In this document: in pieces, positions 1 to 11,598 of the stretch
Position numbering within the stretch: position 1 is the stretch's first letter
Layout: the number at the start of each line of letters is the position of its first letter
Origin: Gnetum montanum
Taxonomy: Eukaryota > Streptophyta > Gnetopsida > Gnetales > Gnetaceae
Length of the DNA stretch: 61,138 bases
Direction: 5' to 3'
Assembly: GCA_015680685.1 (NCBI GenBank)
Contig: MNCI01029535.1
Span: forward strand, 79,509 to 140,646
Notes under the pieces: generated by a model
Seen by the model: the letters and a program-made list of their open reading frames with translations, nothing else
Told to the model about the DNA's origin: nothing
Database searches by the model: none
Program-made: the position numbers and the translations under genes

Positions 1-52
1 TGAGACAATAAAAATAAAGAAGTCTTTGCATGGTGTGGTCCCCACACATAAA

Positions 53-133
53 AACACAAAACAAAAAGAAAGAAAAAAAAAGAGAGAAAAGAGAAAAAAG
101 AAAAAAAAAGTGAAAAGAAAAAAGCAAAAGTGA
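53..133. repeat. Purine-rich low-complexity tract
   Basis: Almost uninterrupted A/G with runs of gaaaaa and agag. It is a simple low-complexity run inside the non-coding end of the left LTR element. Confidence 0.8.
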
Positions 134-1422
134 GGATTCAAAGCACACCCCTTAGACGAAATAATATTTGGGCTGCAAGCACTGGTTATGGAACCAAAGT
201 GTTCCCTCTAACTAAGGCCCTTCTCGCTTCTCATTCTCTCCGTTGTTTCGTCGGAATGGTGGTGGCTCTGCGAAGATGCATCCTTGTTATGTAAGTGGAT
301 GGTTTGACCAAATGCATTGATGCGAAGTCACTGGAAGTGGTTGGTTTGAGGCCAGATTTGGAATGAGATTCACCAAGTCACATTAATCATCAAACACACA
401 AGGGGCTATACACCACCTTGTTCTTGGGATTCCATTCCATTCCTCTTTCTTCCCATCCTTCTCTCCATTATTCACCTCATTGCCGGTTGTATCATTGTAT
501 ATACTTTGGTTGATGCTTTGTTTTCTTTTTGGTAAATTCTTCCAGTTAAGACTTTAACTCTTGTTTCCAAAGGACATTCCCAGATCCCACGGACTCTTTG
601 AATGTGGGATTGTCAGGGCGTTAAGGGAATGAGCCTGCTTTGGGGAGGACCCACTGACATTCCTATTTGGCACATTAGTTAACTTCTTTTCCTTAACATT
701 TTGCAATTAATTAACATTTTTGTTCATTTCCATCATGACATCCTTTTTATCGATGCCATAGTTGTCCCTTTTTACCTATCATTCCTATTCCTTTTCTCTC
801 TCCATTCTAACGCTACCGGAGGTTCGCGATTAGTCATGGGGGTACGGGGCCTGCTTTTTCGATTTTTATCCTAAGCCCCGCATTTTTTTGTTTTTCTTCC
901 TAACCCCTACACCTACGGTAGTCATCATCTACATTTTCCCAGATCCATATCAGCCATACCACAACCTAGCCAATGAACCTAAACCGAAGCAAGGTATGCT
1001 TTACTAAATGATTCAATTACCCTTGCTAATATATGATTGTGTTGTGTGTGCAGATGGCAATCATACAACAATGAAATGGATCTGGAGCAAACACTTGGAA
1101 TGAAGCAGCACTAAAGCAGTTGTGCAATGAGCAGGATCGATAATGCGCTTACAGATGGACAACAGAAGGTGCAATCTAGGCGTTGGCAGCAACAAGACTC
1201 TTCTCTCTTCTTCTCTTCTATTCTCTCTCCTCTTTTCTCTCAGCTGCCAAATGTGGCCTGATGTCATTGTAATAAGGTGTTCACCCTTGTTGTCATGAAC
1301 ACCAGTTTTGTCAAGTCTTGTAATAAAGATAGTTCACATGTCATCCCATTAGTTCCGTTTCCCCTAATAATCCCATACCTACCTGATATCGTTGTAAGGA
1401 ACTCGAGGACGAGTTTTCATTC

Positions 1423-1435
1423 AGTCATGGGGGTA
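1423..1435 (+). promoter_or_regulatory. Polypurine tract (plus-strand primer) of the left LTR element
   Basis: The string agtcatgggggta ends exactly where the LTR begins with TGATAAG. In LTR elements such a G-rich tract primes plus-strand DNA synthesis and marks the internal/3' LTR boundary. An exact 13-nt copy lies at 832-844. Confidence 0.75.
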
Positions 1436-2432
1436 TGATAAGACGCGACCTGCATGTGCCGCGATATCGTGTCCTGCTGCCATATCTATAAATAAGAGGT
1501 GGCACTCCCTTCATTTCCCAATCCTGGCTAGAAGTAGCAAAGCTCTGGCAGATTGATCACTCCAGAGTTAGAATTTTTCCCATGTGCCAGCAGTAGGAGT
1601 CCTAGAGTGAACGGCTCTTTATTCGAGCAGCTTGTAACCTGAACCCAAGTTGCGTACGGCAATAAAGACGAACTTGATTGGATAAACCTTGCAGCATGTG
1701 GTTTCATTTATTGCTTTCCTAGTGCGTTCAAGTACAACTTGATTATGAGCGTCTACGGACATGTACGGCTAGTCAAGGAATCGGCTGCTTGACGCAATGC
1801 ATGAGTACGACTCAATTACGAGCATTGGCTACTTGGTAACCCAGTAGCGTATTCCAGGATTCTGCCCTTGGTAATCCCAGAAGTAGTCCAATGTGTACAG
1901 CTAGTTGAGGAATCGGCTACTCATTGCTAGGCTAGAACGTGTGATAAGTACGACTTAGTTACGAGCACCCACGGGTGTGTACGGCTAGCTAAGGAATCAG
2001 CTGCTTATCACACTTAAGCTAAATAGGTGCCTCAGTACGATCACTCCGAGCACTTGCGTTACGTGTGGTGATCCCAGTAACGATTAGCGTTTGGTAAGCC
2101 ACAGTTGCATAGTTCAGGGTGTGTCCGGTAAGTGGGAACGGATGCTGACGCTAGTTAATTTAGACTTAGGACATTAGTTAGAGTTAGTTAGTTTCTCAAC
2201 CCTTTCCTCTGATAGCATAGAAGATAAACCGAAAAATACCAAAAAAATCACATACCTCAGACTTGCTTAACCATACACCGTGACACTTACAAGCAAGCCT
2301 GGGAAGACAACGAACGATTAACCCCAAGTGTTTCTTGTGGTGTTAAGGCATTTAGTCTGCGAAGTTCGACCGGATCGCGTGTGTACGCTCGTATTCGTAT
2401 GGTTGAGTGTAGGGGTACCTCGTCACTCATCA
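1436..2432 (+). mobile_element. 3' LTR of the left retrotransposon
   Basis: The LTR runs from TGATAAG to CTCATCA, an imperfect 7-bp terminal inverted repeat with canonical TG...CA ends. Inside are a TATA-like ctataaataag at about 1484-1494 and an aataaag polyadenylation-type signal near 1660, which order it as U3-R-U5 on the plus strand. No primer-binding site follows 2432, and a polypurine tract precedes 1436, so this is the 3' LTR. It keeps many CpG dinucleotides (acgacttagttacgagc, cggctg and similar), unlike most of the window, which suggests a younger insertion. No TSD can be checked because the 5' end is outside the window. Confidence 0.75.
1731..2056 (+). repeat. Imperfect repeat block inside U5 of the left LTR
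   Basis: A module of about 25-30 bp, agtacgact.aatta.gagc, alternates with tgtacggctag..aaggaatcggctgctt. Copies or part copies lie near 1731-1790, 1805-1830, 1890-1922, 1938-2012 and 2034-2056. Spacing is uneven, so it looks like divergent internal duplications rather than a clean satellite. Confidence 0.6.
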
Positions 2433-3490
2433 AAGCTAATAGAAAACTTCATATCTTATAAGTTTTCGTTTGAGAATGGTAGGATTAGAGAGAAAGGCTC
2501 TAAGTTCCACAACTTCAATGGCCAAATGTTGATTACTAGTAGTGGCCTCCTCAAGTTACACATTAGCAATCAATAGCTTGATCCTTGTCTCTAATAGCTA
2601 AGACTAAGTAGTTGATACATCTTTTGGGAGATTAAAGATCTCCAAAATCAGTTGCTTGGCTCCCACTAGCCATTCTAACACTTTTTCATATTGGGTAGTG
2701 CTTATCCTTCTACTTCCTACTTCTGTTGATGCTTATACATTTGCCATGGCAACATTATTTACAAGAGATGTAACAAGAGTACTTAGAGCTTCTCCAATGT
2801 AGTTTGCCACCACCTATGTTGCTATCTTTTGGCTCTTGTGTGACATGACCAGGATCATTACTTCTTCACGTTCTTTTAGCATTATAGAGAAGGCTACTGC
2901 ATTCCTAGAAATATCAGAGAATGCTTATCTTAGAATGGATATAGTAACTTTTCTCACATTAATATTGGAGTGGACAGGCTCGTAGTATATATGTGTTAAA
3001 AATAGTAATGCCATTTTATCATCTAGCCAATTGATGATTCTTGTGACCTCCTTTAGATGAATCATGATTAGACAATAAACTAAAGGCTTTCCATAATCTC
3101 TAGAGGCTTGCTGTTATTGTAGTGGCTACTCTCTGACCTTCCTTAGTCATTCTGCAATTACCAACATTTTTGGTATTGTCTCTAATGTTGCAGGTGATGG
3201 TGGTGATGGTTTCTCCTCTTCTTAAAGTTTGGTTGGAGCTTCATCCTTCATCATCTCCTACTAGGATGTGACAAAATATCTATAGATCACATCATTCGAG
3301 TAGCAGATTATACATTTTCTTTTGTAGAGTTTTTTGATTAGGCATGAGAAGGAAAGTGTCCTCCTACCATTTTCATTCTCCTTAAAACTTTTTTTAGTTT
3401 CAAAAAAGATGAGTTAGAGTAGGTTGCCTAGAAATTTTTGACTTAGAGTCATACATGCCTAGGTGGAGAAGGCCATGACCTTGCTGGGCC
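2433..3490. other. Unassigned AT-rich stretch; possible decayed minus-strand coding
   Basis: This flank of the left element has no recognisable LTR end, tRNA or domain. Minus-strand reading gives short open pieces in shifting frames that continue from the ORF remnant at 3491-3872, so it may be the same pseudogene further decayed. No function is assigned. Confidence 0.3.
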
Positions 3491-3872
3491 TTAATGTTGA
3501 ATTGAGGTGATAGGATGCAATCTTGAAATATGCTTGTTTAGCCTTGATGAGGACACTGTACTCATTGCAATCCACTCCATAGCACCATTGAATTCACTTT
3601 TTTTTAGCCTATGGATCTCCTTAGGTGGATATCTATGTAAACTTTGCTTCAATGTTGGGAAATCTGAGAGCTTCTGCGATGGCCTCAATTGAGTAGGAGA
3701 TATTTTTTTCTAATAATGTCATCTCCTTGTTAGTCATTTTAGAAGAGGTATATTTCCCTTGTATACCATTCCCCATTGTTGGAGAGGATGGATCATAACA
3801 AAGATCCTTGTAGTTGTGTTGAACCTCTTTTGATGCAAGCTCTAGGAATGACTCAAAGTTTAGTTCTTGCAA
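3491..3872 (-). pseudogene. Decayed unknown ORF, two overlapping frames
   Basis: Two minus-strand open segments (79 aa at 3633-3872 and 65 aa at 3491-3688) overlap and look like one reading frame broken by a frameshift. The first contains SLELASKEVQ-like and SKMTNKEM-type charged text, and the second reads YPPKEIHRLKKSEFNGAMEW. The composition is protein-like and unlike random AT-rich translation. I do not recognise the family. Plant retroelement accessory ORFs or plant-mobile-domain-like proteins are possible, but nothing visible proves either. It sits between the left LTR element and the LTR of element D. Confidence 0.3.
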
Positions 3873-3992
3873 GATAGAGCTCTAAACCTCCTTGGTTCAG
3901 ATCTTCTCCCATTAATCTTTTATAAGTGTGATATTTAGATTAGATCTTGGCCTTTTCGACTTCATCTTGCTTGGATTGGCTTGTTTCTATTG

Positions 3993-4056
3993 TAGGGATT
4001 TGATGGCATGAGTATCTTAGACTCCTCTTATAGGGATTTGATGGCATGAGTATCTT
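3993..4056. repeat. Direct duplication, two copies of a 25-26 bp unit
   Basis: The unit beginning tagggatttgatggcatg occurs at 3993-4018 and again at 4031-4056, a period of 38 bp. It is a local tandem duplication with nearly no divergence, in otherwise unassigned DNA. Confidence 0.8.
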
Positions 4057-4471
4057 TAGCTACTTGCTCCTAGGGTTTTTGTTACTATCATTGTTATTTG
4101 TTCCTTTCTCCTCATGGTCACATATCCCTAGGCTATGATTGCCCTCCTACCTACGATCCTTTGTTGGGTGTCATTTGCAATGACAAAAATAACTTAGGAT
4201 TAATTCTTAGGCATAACCTTTATTTCCTTTGGATATCTTTATTTGTTTGATCAAGTGATGTTTCTTGGTTAATGTTAGGATTTAATGATTAAGTCATTAT
4301 TTAGTGATTGCAGGCTTATGGTATTATTTTATTATTAATTTATTTATGTTCATATGAAGGTTAATTAGTGATATTAGTTCTTGTGATTATTAATTTAATA
4401 TTATTTTAATATATTATTCATGAGAAGTTAGAAAAAATTTTAAAAAGTTTTATGTGAAACTATTTAGTGTT

Positions 4472-6220
4472 TGATGCCCCCACAACATAAAGCATACCTT
4501 CAATAGCTTGAGGATCAAAGAATGGGTGAAAACTAGTAAGCAGCGTAGAAGTTATGGCTCTTGAAAGGTTCTTAAGCTCTAAAAAATGGCAAAAACTCCT
4601 CTTGCATTTGGAAAAAATTAGTAAAAAATGAGCTAAGTATCACATGTATATATAGACTTTTTATGTTGCATCGATGGGGATGCATCAACTAAGCCAGCTA
4701 CATCGATAGGGCTGCATTGACTAAGCTTGTTGTGTTGACATGGATGCATTGACATAGCTATTTGCATTAATTTTTTACTTAAGGATATCAAGGGATTGTA
4801 GATAGGTTTGGGGTTAAAAAAAGAGCCAAATGAAAGCCAAAAGCTGAAGAATCATAGCAACAACATAAATGAGGGTATGGTTTAAGAACTTAAAATAATC
4901 AAAGCACATAGAATAAGTTTTTGGAGGATGTTCTAATGCTAAATTAGAGAAAAAATTGGATTTTTAAGATATCAAGATGATCAACTTTGCAAGAAGTCTA
5001 CGGTTAGAGAATTGAACTTAAGACAAACTAAAAAAGCTGTAACTTAGTCCTTCCAAAATCAAGCGTATGCCTAATATGCCCTTGCATAACCTCATCATAA
5101 GAAGTCCATAGGCACCTAGGATGATGTATGGTTGTTTTAAGTTAAATTCCATACCCATATGATAAATTATCTTAGGATTATATAAACTAGAAAACAAAAC
5201 TATTAATTGAATATGGTATGAGGTAATAAGATGATAGAAAATGGAGTGAGTGAATGGTAGACAGAGAATGATAAATGGATAATCTATATCCTAGTTACAT
5301 AAAATCCTTGGTGAATTTTGTGATTAAAATGATCTCATGATTATTCATTCCAAGTCTAGATTAAGTCCATTCCAATTATAGTGAACTTGCATTAACATAT
5401 TTCTCCTCTTCTATCATCAAGAGCTTATGACAACCTCAAGGAATAATCATCACTCCAAGAGAGGAAGGAAGTAGGTAGTGCCTTAGTTAGAGGGGTGTCT
5501 TAAGGAATGGGTTACATGTTGTTCTAGCCCCGTAAATAGTGCTTATAGCCCATCATATTGTCTAAGGTGTGTGCTTTGAATTTCCATTATTTGTGTTTTA
5601 TTATTATTATTATTATAGGAACCACACCTTGCAATGACATACTTTCTTTTTATGGTTAATAGTAGGAGTGATGATTTACTAATGAAGAATCATAGAACTT
5701 AAGAAGGAAGTTGAGATAAGAACACATCAATTTTCCTTGAGTTCACATCCATTTCCATTCTCACTTGATCCTTTTCTAGTTCATTGGATAACAAGATTAC
5801 ATCTTACTTTTAGTCTTAATGTGAAAGAACCTTCATGGTTCCATGATGTAGACTCCACATGGAATAGATAAAATGGGTGGATGTTGTGAACTCACTATTA
5901 GATACCACTAGAAAATTAATAGATTATTAGTAAAGAACATAATCCAAGGACAAAATTAGTCTTTTGTTAATCAATCATAACTTTGATAATATGATTCAAA
6001 ATTTTTTAAAATTTCATAGTAGCAATGGAACAAAATCAGAGATTTCAAATGAGACTAAATGCAAATGACAGAAAATAAAAATGGAATAATAAAGAAAAGG
6101 TAAAAATATATAAAATAATTAATAAAAAATTAAAAAAAAACATGAAAAACATATGAAGAATGTTATTAAACAAAAAGGAAAAAAATTATTTATCTTCATC
6201 AAGTTTTTATGATAGATGGA
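4472..6220 (-). mobile_element. Probable 3' LTR of Athila-like element D
   Basis: The right boundary is set by the polypurine tract at 6221-6233, just downstream (minus sense) of D's integrase. The left boundary is proposed at the TGATGCCC string at 4472, which reads ...GGGCATCA on the minus strand. A TATA-like ctatatatac lies on the minus strand at about 4653-4664, placing U3 to the right and U5 to the left. No second copy of this LTR is in the window, because D's 5' end is lost, so the exact ends are inferred. A short (tta)n run is at about 5607-5622. Confidence 0.5.
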
Positions 6221-6233
6221 TATCTCCCCCATG
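6221..6233 (-). promoter_or_regulatory. Polypurine tract of element D
   Basis: Minus-strand catgggggagata closely resembles the polypurine tract of the left element. It lies between D's integrase and the proposed LTR, as expected for plus-strand priming. Confidence 0.6.
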
Positions 6234-6329
6234 AATAAGTTGGAAGGAGAAGATTTGGAAAATGGAGTGTGCTTATTCTTGATTAGAGGTGTTAGTATTA
6301 TGATCGGTTACTTGGGAGTCCATGAATGG

Positions 6330-7400
6330 TTTAAGATGTTGGATGTTAACTAGCATGGGCTTTTGAAAACTTGTTGGGTGGTAAATTTTCATAGGTTTAG
6401 AAGGAAAATTTGAGCAGATAATGTGAGGTCCTTCTTGTAATCTCTAAAACTTAGTTCACTATGGCACATGCATGGGATACCAATAGAGAACCTTATCTCT
6501 TGATTTGAAAGTAACTTTTCTTATCTATGGATCATTATATTTTTTATTGTATGTCTTGCACACTTCATTCATCATTAGTGCTACACTTTAGTTTTCATCT
6601 AGCACATTGAGTGTCATGAGTCATTCTTATTGTGCTTAGTTAATGTCTATGTCAAGTTCACAGTTAGTTGTGAGTGTACAAAGTTTAGTTTAAATTGAAA
6701 GTTTAGGTAACTTTTCATACACTAACTCATAGAAAGAGTAGTCTATAGAAAGTTTCCATGTTGAGCAATATGCTTGAATGACATCATTGAGTTTGGTACT
6801 CCAATCTTTTCTATATCTATTAATGGTTCACATTAGAATTTTTGTAATTCTATTGGTGACGTGCACTTGATTGTTGGCTTGGAGGTGATAGGGTGTTGTG
6901 AGATTATGTTGCATCCCCAAGCATTACATTAACTTGTAAAAATCAGAACTTGTGAAATGTGTTTTGTTGTTCAAAATTAGTACTTGTGCATACCAAACTT
7001 GTTTACCACCTATTGTTGGAAAAATTAGGCTATAGTGGTAGATGTACAATTAGATATGGCTGCAGTTTTAGCTCACTTGGTACAGTAGTCAACAACAACT
7101 ATAATGTAGGCTTTTCCATTGGATGTGGAAGTGATGGGTTCCATGAAGTTAATTCTCCAAAGGTTGAATGGCTCTAGTAGTTAAATCCACTATTGGTGTT
7201 CTTCCATTCAAGTGGTTATTTCTCCATCTTGTTGATACTTTTTGCACAAATGAGACAAATGATGAGCATCCCTAAAAATTGTTAGCCGAAAGCATCCTGC
7301 TATGAGGATCTTTGTGGCTATCCTCCTTCCTATGTAGTGGCCACCACAAGGACCTTCATGAACATCCTAAAGGACTTTCAATTAATCTAAGTTAGGTACA
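6330..7400 (-). pseudogene. Ty3/gypsy (Athila-like) integrase, decayed
   Basis: Read on the minus strand, the zinc-binding part is clear at about 7250-7370: HEGPCGGHYIGRR followed by ATKILIAGCF and HLSHLC, matching the HHCC region of Athila-clade integrases. The catalytic core begins near 7170 with WRINFMEP, where the family normally has an aspartate (I-D-F-M-G-P), so the first catalytic residue appears replaced by Asn. The DYCTK segment follows, then remnants of the core with stops. Toward the C-terminus (about 6450-6520) KSRDKVLYW and further left PMLVN match the C-terminal binding region. There are many stops and frameshifts, so it cannot be functional. It would act in the nucleus inserting element cDNA. 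Confidence 0.8.
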
Positions 7401-7689
7401 CATTTTCATATTAGGTCGTTAGCACAAACCTTATGGAGGTTACCTTCAATTTCCATGTAATGTTTGACCTGGTGAAGAAACTACTGTTTCTTTCTATGAT
7501 CCATTCAATAGGAGCCTCTAATGTAAGTAGGTATAAGAGAAATTCATCATACTAATTAGTGATCCTAATTTCATGAACTTTGGTGGACTTAGCAAAGAGG
7601 AGTTTGTTTGGAAATTAATCAGATAGAGGTTCTTTCTCATCATTGCTATTCCATCTTAACCAAGGAAAATGATCAATAGCTACATGTTT

Positions 7690-7915
7690 GATCCCTTTTT
7701 GGTCCACCATGGTGATATCAAATTCATGTAAGATCACCAATCATTATATAACATTGGGACTTACTATTGGTTTGTTCATAAGAAAACATATTTTACTATG
7801 TTCTATGTATACAAAGATTGTATATCCAAGCATGTAGTGCCTAAATTTTTTCTAAGGCGTACACCATTGCCATAAGTTCTTTTTCAGTGGTGGTGTAGTT
7901 AAGTTGCATACCCAC
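7690..7915 (-). pseudogene. Ty3/gypsy RNase H fragment of element D
   Basis: Minus-strand translation near 7830-7910 gives NYTTTEKELMAMVYALEK, the strongly conserved RNase H segment that follows RT in plant Ty3/gypsy polyproteins. It lies between the RT (right) and integrase (left), giving the gypsy order RT-RNase H-integrase. Stops interrupt it just after this block. Confidence 0.8.
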
Positions 7916-8149
7916 AATGCTTCTAATTTCATAATGGATATGAACATCTTTTTTCATCCATTTGTGTAAGCATCACTTCCAAGACATAGTTAGATATGTC
8001 TATCATGCTATAAAATAATTTGAATCAATTTGGGATGCATAGAATTAGAGTTTGAATGAGCTTCTGCTTTAAGTGTTGGAATATTTATTTGCATTCCTTG
8101 GTCCATTCAAAAATTGCATCTTTCTTGCTAAGTTCTACTAGCGGTTTGA

Positions 8150-8990
8150 CAATTTTAGAGAAATTTTTGATTAAGTGCCTATAGTAACTTGTATGACTAA
8201 GGAATAACCTCATATCTTTAATAGTTTGAGATTGTTTGGTTATTCCTTAGATGATCCTTACCTTTTTAGGATCCACCTTAATTCATTTTTCTAAAATTAT
8301 GTACCCTAAGATAATGCCATCTTGGACCATCAAGGGGCTTTTCTATTAGTTGAGCTATAGGTTTGTTTCTACACATCATTTTAGCACCTGCTCAAGATGG
8401 TCCAATGCGTATCCAATGTTAGTACCATAGGTGGAGAAGTTGTCCATGAGGACTTCCACATCACTACTAATTTTCTATTGAAAAATGCTTAAGATCGAGT
8501 GTTGGAAAGTTGTAGAAGCATTACAGAGGCCAAAGGACATATTTTTATATGCAAATGTTTCCCAAGAACTTGTGAAAGTTGTCTTGGCCTAGTCTTCTAG
8601 TGTGATTTGAATTTGGTTATAGCCACTGTATCCATCCAAAAAATTGTAGTAATTGTGTCCTATAATTGTATCCAATACTTAATCCATAAATGGCAACCAA
8701 AAATGATCCTTAAATGTGGACATTTTTAATAGCCTAAAGTCTATACAAATCCTCCATTATCCTCATTTCTTCAACATAAAAATAAGTGGACTTACCCACT
8801 CACTATTTTCTAAAGGATAGATGGATCTTACCTTAAAACAATTTTCAACTTTATTTTTGATAATTTGTTTCAACTTGAAATTTAATCTCCTTTACAACTG
8901 CCTCTTGGGTTTAATGGTGGAGTCCATATAGATTTGATGCTAGCATATGCATATATGTATTCTAGTTAATTCATTGTATGACTAGGAAAA
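8150..8990 (-). pseudogene. Ty3/gypsy (Athila-like) reverse transcriptase, decayed
   Basis: The minus strand shows FLDGYSGYNQI at about 8606-8645, ETFAYKNMSFGLCNAST at about 8520-8570 and VLMDNFSTY at about 8430-8455. These are the conserved blocks of Ty3/gypsy RT in correct order and spacing. The catalytic motif, normally ...MDD..., reads MDN, and several stops are present. The motif style (M-D-x-F-S-x-Y) and the neighbouring protease and integrase point to the Athila lineage. The enzyme would copy element RNA to cDNA in virus-like particles; this copy is dead. Confidence 0.85.
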
Positions 8991-9479
8991 TGCTACTTTC
9001 CATTTTTTTTACAACTTTTAGCAACTTCCCTTCCTATTCTTTAGTGAGGTTGATAATGATGATTACTAACTTGCCATTTTGAAGAAATACATACTTCAAA
9101 GTTGCTCCTAGGGATTTAAATTTAAGGGTTTCTTATTTAAAATCATAAGGGATTTCCAATGCTTCCTAATCCATTTCTACTTCTATGTGGAAGAGTTAAC
9201 TCTAAATTTACTCCATTTCATTCATCTTATCAATGTAAGCACTTGTGAGAAGCTTAACGGGTTCCATGCACATTGTTGAATTAGAGCTTTCTTTTGTTGT
9301 TAGCCACTTGGTATCTTCTTGTTTTATGATGGTTGCATATAGGCACTTTTGAGCGTTTGATGTTTTGGCAAACTTATTGCGTGCTGTAATGGAAGTGCTT
9401 TCAATGTCTCAAATTTTTAGCATGTAATAAGACCCTATGTCACTACATAATACATGGAACCATATTCTTTTTCATCTTT

Positions 9480-9835
9480 CCAAAATCATTTTTCTTGGAT
9501 ATTTCCAAGGAAAGGTCTTTGATCCTAAGCTTGACATTAATTTTTCTCAGACAAGCCTTTCCCATAATAATGGAAAGGTCTTTCTTATAGTTGTCCATAT
9601 GAATTACTAGAAAATCCTTTGGATAGGATCATTCATAAATGGTGGTTCTAATATCCTGCATCAATCCTAAGGGAATAGTGATGGATTGATCAAGAAACTC
9701 TAATATGATGTTACATTACTTTAATGGAGGTAGGTTCTAAGTTTCATACATCTTTTGGGAGACTACATTCATCCTAGAACCTAAGTCTAACAGGGCTTTA
9801 CATGGATCATTTCTTGCAATATGTAAGTAGATTAG
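9480..9835 (-). pseudogene. Athila-type aspartic protease of element D
   Basis: Minus-strand text LLDLGSRMNVV near 9770-9800 matches the active-site loop of Athila proteases, where D-L-G-A-S-I-N-L is typical. Downstream, LEFLDQSITIPLGLMQDI and KDFLVIHMDN match the rest of the domain. The domain would cut the gag-pol polyprotein. It is followed to the left by RT in the expected order, and stops are present. Confidence 0.7.
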
Positions 9836-9839
9836 AGAA

Positions 9840-10740
9840 CTTTCAGTTTCAGCTCTTTTCTTGGGAAGGTGTCTTGCTTTAATCTAGTTTATAACTACAT
9901 GAGTTAACATGACAAGTATGTACATTTTGTAACCTTTGATTTGAAGGTGGCTTTTTGGTGATTCCTAAAGTAGGTTAGGAAGGATTAGTAGCCATAGATG
10001 ATTATGAGGATTTAGGTGAACTATTGGATTTGAAGAAAGTTCTTTTTCTAGACTTACACTTAGAACCACTCAAACTGTAATCTAACTATAAGTTCATGGC
10101 CATTATTGCATTATGTTGCTGAGACTATAGTGGGATTTCATGTTGCATAGATGATGTAGGTGGCAAGGGAGTTGAATTGAAAGGTGCATGGTATTGTGGT
10201 TGATAATGAGGAGGATAAATGGAAGGGGGTTTAGCTCATGGAATGGTTGTTCTATGATATTTAGAGGAATAATAATGATGGGAGAAAGAAGCATGGCTTG
10301 CAAAAGCATGAGAAGATACAAGTTGTTGGACATAGTAACCATACTGATCTAGTTGACAATAAGGATATTATTGCCTTGGTGGTGACATCCCCCATGACTG
10401 TGGGTTTTGCCATTGATTATAATGAGGTTGAGGTGGTACTTCACTTATATAATGCTAGTGTTGGTGGAATTGCTACTAGTAATTACCTTGTAGATAAGAC
10501 AATCTCTTAGGTGGTTATTTTTTTTTTTTTTTGCAAATTTTAGGTTCAAGACATAGACCCCAAGTTCTTGTAGATGTGACAGTATAGGGCAACATCCCTT
10601 AGGATGTTATTATTAATAGATGTTACATTCTTCATCATCTATTCCTAAATCTTCAACCTCATCAAATGTTGTAGCCTTATCTTTCTACTAATAGTAGTCC
10701 TTTCTTGCAATCCTTCTTCTTCTTCTACCCTTATCTTGAT
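9840..10740 (-). other. Gag-protease spacer of element D
   Basis: This stretch between gag and protease has no domain I can name. Overlapping 79-aa (minus) and 70-aa (plus) frames near 10103-10510 are low-complexity reading frames through a repetitive tggtggtgg/aatgatgg-rich linker. A poly-T run of about 15 lies at 10518-10532. In intact Athila elements this region encodes a poorly conserved linker. Confidence 0.4.
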
Positions 10741-10749
10741 TTTCCTTCT

Positions 10750-11598
10750 CCATTTCTCCTCCATAATATTTAGAGTTATTTCACGCTTCTCATCTAAGGA
10801 GCCTCACATTTTTTCTACCTTGGCATATATCTCTATCATAGATTTTTGGATCAACAAGGTTTTCCTCCTTACCACTTTTTTTAGTGATGCTTCCTTCTCA
10901 AGATCATAGAAATGTACCTCCCTTTTGCATATGGATGGGTATTTGTTCTTCACTTTTTCCCTTTTTGAGTTCTTCTTCTTTCTTGAACACTTAATCAATG
11001 AGCCTATGGATCTAATAAGCCATCATTTCAAATAATCTTTCTTAGGCATAAATTCCAAGAGTCTATTTAGTTTTGTTTCTAAGCCCATCAATCATATGGC
11101 AAAGCTATTTCATTGAAGAGAAACCATGACATGGGCATTGGTGCAAAAGAAAGTAATACTTGGTCAAGGCTATATCAAGGGATTCATGATTACCTTATTT
11201 TCATCCTTAGATTTTTTTTCTCAATTTGGACATCTCGGAGTATGTTTGATATTTATCATTAAATAGCTCCACTATTGTACTCCATCTATGCGTAGATTTT
11301 GGCTCCAAGAAGTGGTACCAACTTTTACTTTTTATATAAGTATCTTGGGGAATAGTTTGAGTTTCTACCATTCACTTTCAATATTTTGCAAGGCATAGGA
11401 ATTATGAAAGACTTGTAGATGATGTTGTAGATTAGCATTATATCCTTCTTAAAATTTAGGGATGTTGTTCATATTAAGTTATTCGACTTGACTATCCATA
11501 TAATGCATGGTAAACTACTTCTAAAATATTTATCATGCTACTTGTAGCAAGTAGTGGATGATCATAGTCATTATATTCATGGTGGCCTTTGTTATGGC
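10750..11598 (-). pseudogene. Gypsy gag of element D, interrupted by copia A
   Basis: Minus-strand translation near 11220-11330 gives WYHFLEPKS..RWSTIVELFNDKYQTYSEMSKL, matching the retrotransposon gag fold (W...L...S...W..L...F...Y). The text beyond, toward 11598, is increasingly frameshifted. The N-terminal portion and 5' LTR are absent, because at 11599 the sequence turns into the LTR of copia A. Gag would form the virus-like particle in the cytoplasm. Confidence 0.65.

Larger units (their letters stand above)
1..1435 (+). mobile_element. 3' internal region of a plus-strand LTR retrotransposon (5' part outside window)
   Basis: This stretch lies directly upstream of a polypurine tract and LTR, so it is read as the 3' untranslated/internal end of an LTR element. 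I see no retroviral domain in it. Near the end is a ctcgaggacgag string followed by the polypurine tract, an arrangement often seen just before 3' LTRs of plant Ty3/gypsy elements (from general knowledge). It also holds a purine-rich low-complexity tract at about 53-133 and a CT-rich tract at about 1196-1246. The short ORF on the minus strand at 1061-1267 is a by-product of the CT-rich tract and is not called. Confidence 0.45.

Noticed and set aside
1061-1267. 68-aa minus-strand ORF rich in Arg/Glu
   Set aside because: It is the translation of the CT-rich tract at 1196-1246; no domain and no upstream support.
1436-2432. Left LTR considered as a solo LTR
   Set aside because: The 5 bp on each side differ (GGGTA and AAGCT), and a polypurine tract precedes it, so it is a 3' LTR of an element extending out of the window.
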